64,000 nucleotides of DNA from Ceratodon purpureus (taxonomy: Eukaryota > Streptophyta > Bryopsida > Pseudoditrichales > Ditrichaceae), in NCBI GenBank assembly GCA_014871385.1, contig CM026432.1, positions 6,920,970 through 6,984,969 of the forward strand, in the 5' to 3' direction. The notes under the pieces are model-generated. The model had not been told where the DNA came from, ran no database searches, and worked only from the letters and a program-made list of their open reading frames with translations. Position numbers and translations under genes: made by a program. Shown piece after piece: positions 59,914 to 64,000 of this stretch (position 1 is the first letter of the stretch; each line of letters starts with the position of its first letter).

Positions 59914-61845
59914 TCAGCAGTAGAGATTATCCTTATGTAAGTGAAAGGTGATAGATCGCTCACCGCGAGGGAGTAATAGTGGACGTCGCTGGAACCTCAG
60001 CGGTGAGAACTTCACAGAAACGTTGGAATCCGCCACATACTTGTCCACTACGATGTTGCAATCCGGCACCTGCGACGCCTCATTCCCCTCAGGTGGAAAA
60101 GCCATGTCAATTGTTTTCCATCTCATCTTCGTAAGCCACCCTTCCTGTGCCTCCTCCTCCGCCTTCCGCTTCTTCGACTCTCTCTTGAACTCCGTCTCCT
60201 TCTCTTGGAGGAAGGTCAACTGTGCTTCGGGTTCGATTGTGTAGAATCCAGCCTCCACGGCCCAGTGATCCACTGCAAAATTCAGAGGTACAGTAAGCCC
60301 ACGTCGTCGCATGAGATTAAAAAAAAAATCAAGACGGGTTGTGGTTCTGAAGTCGAATAGGTTCAGTAAGGTTTAGGTGTCTCACTTCTCGACTACAATT
60401 TCAGGATGAGACAATGACAGGGGAACTCTTGAAAACTCACATTCGGCGTGAACACGGTCGGAGATGTCTACTCCGAGGACATCCTCATCGCTAACAATGT
60501 CCTCGAGGTCGCGCTCCACGCCGGCGGATGGGTGGATACTCGTTTCAGTCCTATGCCTGTCGGACGGCTCGTAATCAGAGTCCGATGTGGATCGTCCAAC
60601 CTGGCGACCACCGACAGGAGAAACTGCTGACGGCCACCCATTAGCAAGTTAAAAAGTGCTTCTATTCGACTAAACACTTAAGTGTTATATCTTCAAATCT
60701 ACTAACAAGCTAAACCGAGGCTATTTCTGGAGTACATAATAGTACCTGGTCCTGGTGACACGGGGCAGCTGTCCCACTCGTTGCCTCCTTCTACGATTGG
60801 TGATCCTTGTGTTGCAATAGGTGGTACTTCCGCGGATTGGACCTCTTCAACCGAGAGTGGAGCTGTACCTGCACGAATTGGACCACACGCCTCGATACAT
60901 TCTAATGATTGGCAGACGTAGTGGATTCCACCAAGCACAATGTCCTCCAATTGTAGGATTATTTAACTAACACTGGATTGAACATCAGCGTACATAATGG
61001 ATGACAGGAGACTCACCGTGGTTATTAACTATCTTCTCCGACGAGTCACTCCCAGAGCTTGCAGTATCACTGTCTGCATGCGACGACACTATGTACAAAC
61101 AGCCAGCATCTATTTCAGTACAGAACAATGTAATTTCATGTCAGAGTAGCGGAGTAGAATTCATATTCAAGGTACTTGAAGGGAAACGGTAGGGGGGCTG
61201 ACCTCCGATATGAACCACTCGCCCGTACAGTGGTGGGGAGACGACGGTGTCCGGCCTCGTTGGCAAGGCATCCTTCAAGTCGTAGCCGTTGATGAGCCTC
61301 ATGTTCATCTGCCGAGGATGCCTATTAACCTCCCAGTCATCCGGAGCCCCCTCCAAGTCATTCGCGTTCAGCTCCGACGCCTCAATCCGTGGCCACCAAC
61401 CGGACTCCCGTCTTGTTTTGCTTCTCAGCTCTTCTAAGGATATGAACGGACGCCCCCCCCGCTGACACTGCTTGGCGGCAAAGGAGGCCCAATCCACTGC
61501 GTGCCCGAGCTTCTCTGCAATCAGTCCCCGTGCAAAGGCGAGTCCAATGCAGCGCTGCTTCCCCATTGGGCGCTGGTGGGTAACCTCGTACAGACTCTCA
61601 ATCCTCTGTATCATTCTCGGACTCTCGCTCGAACCTGGCCGCGCGTACCAGAATTTGCCGTGTTGCTTTGGTCCCCATCGCTTCGCACACTTCTCCTCGT
61701 TCACGACTATGTCTGGAAGTGCGTCCCGGTCGCGTCTCGGGGCTCCCGGCAAGTATCCGTAGTTATTCAGTTTCTTGTCCACGAAAAACCATCGTGGCGA
61801 TCCCCGATGAGGGTTCCGTGGAATGTCATGGCTGTCGATGGCCAT
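59914..61845 (-). CDS. CACTA-associated second gene, function unknown
   Basis: A multi-exon gene downstream of, and in the same direction as, the transposase, as expected for the second gene of En/Spm-type elements. Exons supported by phase and GT/AG borders are 61845-61203 and 61109-61017 at the start, and ~60628-60441 and 60272-59914 at the end. The middle, around 60950-60750, is unresolved because two frames are open. The first exon encodes 214 residues, with RWFFVDKKLNNYGYLPGAPR, WGPKQHGKFWYARPG, QRCIGLAFARGLIAEKLG and AVDWASFAAKQCQRGG. The middle parts are acidic and Ser-rich. The last exon has a Lys/Glu-rich helix (FKRESKKRKAEEEAQEGW). I recognise no domain. The link to CACTA is by position only. 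Confidence 0.5.
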
Positions 61846-63205
61846 GTCTGCGAAGACATACAGAAGACATCATATTGATTAAGTCTTCCATAGCCGAGAC
61901 AGCAAGGGTTAAATTCTATTCCATTGTAAATAAAAAAAAGGCGCACTAACTACACAACTCCAGCAAAGAGGAACGAGAACCCAACAAATTCGGAGGATGA
62001 AATGGTTACGAGTCATTCAAACACACACAATATGGAGGAGAAGGGCGTCTGGACCGTCGACAAGATATGGAGAAGTCAGCATGGTACAAGCACATGGAAA
62101 TACTATTCGGAACATAATATCATAGATGGAAGCGCGTACCTGGTTCAGTAATGAAGCCCGTGATTCTGCTTCGCACGCACCGGGGAAGGAGTGGATTAGC
62201 ACACAGACGCCAGAAAGCATCAGTCGACGGGTTCGCACTCTGGAGGCTCCGCCCACCTGTGCGATGGAAGCATTGAGGAGCATCCGCCTCTCCATCTCTC
62301 AGGCGACTCGCTTTATTCTGAGGAAATTAGGGTTCTAGAAGACAGCCGACAATTGATTGGGGCTGGTAGTCACCTCACATCTATTGCTCCCTGTCATAAT
62401 ATGATGCTGAAATCCAATGCGTGACGGGTGTGGATACGCCACGATGGTCATTGTGTCACTAACCTGTCAATTCTCCACAACACCTTCCACTCATTGACGA
62501 TACAGCGAGGCAGACTGCTGCTAATTACAGCCCAGAGGTGACAGAATAATGACATGTGAAACTAGAAGGAGCCGCCTCGCTGATGGGATGCTATGCGTTC
62601 TACTCATGTCTACTTCAGTGCCCCATGACGGCATGACCTACGCCTACTTTGATGGAATGGACTCGAAACGGCTGGAACTGACATGCGTATGTACTCGTCC
62701 TCTGGATTATGATTGATTAGATGGACTTCCTGAATAGACAAACAGGCTAAGATTTTGTGACAGGTGAAAGAGGCTCCGCCTACTCAGTGTCCGGTGCTGG
62801 TGACATGACCGTCCTCCGTCAGAACCTTGGCTCGTACGTGAAGCAAGTTCTGACAAGTCAGTACATGGGACGAGCCTCTGACTCAGTTTGGACGTGTGAA
62901 CATATTACCTAAGAGGGATGTGGATATACTAAACCGTGGACCTACTGATGCCCCATGGCCAGAGAAGCACACGGTATTTCTCTGAACAGAACCTAGAATA
63001 TAGAGGTTGCGGAAAAACTTTTGGGGAGTTATTCAGTTACTGACCTCAGAGAGTAACCTCAACTGATCAGTTTGCAGAATGCTGTGAGAGACTGTAATGA
63101 AGGATTCATTCGCTGAATTGACGTACCAATGTCTTAGGGAATGCCGTAGTAACACCGAGTTCAAGCTCTGCGTGAAGGGCTGATGGCATTTCAAACTCGT
63201 TAGAG
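61846..63205. other. Spacer between the two CACTA-associated genes
   Basis: There is no supported gene between the end of the transposase and the start of the second gene. Composition is similar to the flanking CACTA sequence. Small open frames on both strands have no recognisable content. Confidence 0.4.
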
Positions 63206-64000
63206 TTATGCATCGTCAATCGCATTAGGTACGGGAATCACTGGAACTGCTGCCTCGTCGTTGGGGATGTCGTCCTCTGAATCGGAATGGATGTGGTCCG
63301 TTTGCATGTAAGCTGCTTCTTCGTCGACCTCTTCGTGTGCCATGACATGCACCACGTCGGCCTCTAGTACTGGCTGCCTCTGAGGCTCAGCTGCAGCCTC
63401 GCCTTGTCCTCTAGCAATGTTAAGCTCGGTGGCAGTGGTCCGACCTGGTGCGCTAAGAGAAGCGTCTGGTAGCCCATCAGTGACCCGCCGTGATCTCGGC
63501 TCCTTGTACCTCACAACCTTCCATTCTTCATTGTATGGATCATCGACAAAATAAACCTGTTCGGCATTGGGTAGTCCATAATGACGACTGTGATAAGTGA
63601 TACGATGCTCATGATGCAATTCAGAGGTTCAGCTTAGACCGGAATGCAAACATTGGGAGACTGTACGAATGAAAGGGAATTGCGTCGATTAACTGACCTG
63701 ACGGGCATGTGCGGCCATGAGATACGGCTCGACGTCTGCACTCTGTCGAGCAGCGTGTTTTACGAGCCAAAAACCGTCTTGGTCTACTTTGATTGTCGGC
63801 TCCCCTGCGAGATCAGGCTTGATCCATGAACACCTCAATACGTTGAACTTCAAATGTCCGTAGTCAACGCGCAGTATGTCCTTAATAATTCCTACATAAA
63901 GGAGCTCCGACTCAATTTGGTTCACATCCGACACTGAAGAACGGCAGGTTTGGTTTATGATGGCTGCCACTCCAGCGTCGAAGGTTACGTGTTGTTTCCC
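63206..64000 (-). CDS. CACTA (En/Spm) TNP2-like transposase, C-terminal part
   Basis: The open frame enters from the right edge, so only the C-terminal end is present: exon >64000-63698 and last exon 63556-63206. Across the junction it matches the DUF4216 domain of plant TNP2/CACTA transposases. The first exon has DILRVDYGHLKFNVLRCSW and IKVDQDGFWLVKH, ending YLMAAHARQ. It is spliced in phase to VYFVDDPYNEEWKVVRYKEP in the last exon. A ~90-residue acidic tail follows, with HSDSEDDIPNDEAA, ending NAIDDA. The catalytic transposase domain and DUF4218 would lie beyond the window. No stop or frameshift is seen in this part. Confidence 0.85.

Overview
The window is nuclear DNA from a land plant. 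Its genes have many short introns with GT/AG borders and T-rich acceptors, and its promoters carry telo-box motifs (AAACCCTAA). Its gene set is typical of plants: mitochondrial thioredoxin o, a galectin-domain GT31 galactosyltransferase, an intronless CBF5, and plant-type UFSP2. Genes of moderate GC sit in AT-rich, repeat-rich spacers. A non-seed plant, most likely a moss, is my inference; no marker in the window proves it.

Layout. (1) 1-12 kb: a tandem pair of BZW/5MP genes (eIF5-mimic, W2-domain translation regulators), each with nine coding exons and 411 codons, separated by AT-rich spacer. (2) 13.4-22.7 kb: a small unrecognised coiled-coil gene on + faces a 705-residue galectin/GT31 galactosyltransferase on -. 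The upstream side of the latter is a GC-rich, diverged tandem-repeat block. (3) 22.7-31 kb: a transposon-dominated interval. It holds a foldback-like structure with ~300-bp inverted ends around a 49/76-bp tandem array, an 822-bp TTAA-flanked element inserted in that array, and a GC-rich element with its own terminal repeats. (4) 31-36 kb: a small mitochondrial membrane protein gene (+) converges on a thioredoxin o gene (-). (5) 36.9-40.1 kb: a two-exon, apparently intact hAT-type transposase-like gene (-). (6) 43.6-45.3 kb: intronless CBF5/dyskerin (+). (7) 48.5-53.6 kb: an intron-bearing fragment of IMP4 runs directly into the 13-exon gene for the UFM1 protease UFSP2. (8) 54.5-55.4 kb: a second TTAA-flanked element of the same family. 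(9) 59.9-64 kb: part of a CACTA (En/Spm) transposon on -, with the DUF4216 end of its TNP2-like transposase cut by the window edge and a second multi-exon gene downstream.

How the genes relate. Most are housekeeping genes for translation and ribosome biogenesis (BZW/5MP, CBF5, the IMP4 remnant), UFMylation, mitochondrial redox and respiration, and cell-wall glycoprotein glycosylation. They do not form an operon-like system. The least expected content is the TTAA-target element family. One copy interrupts a repeat array whose other units preserve the empty site. The two copies share terminal repeats and a subterminal hairpin. These are the hallmarks of piggyBac-type transposition, which as far as I know is rarely reported in land plants.
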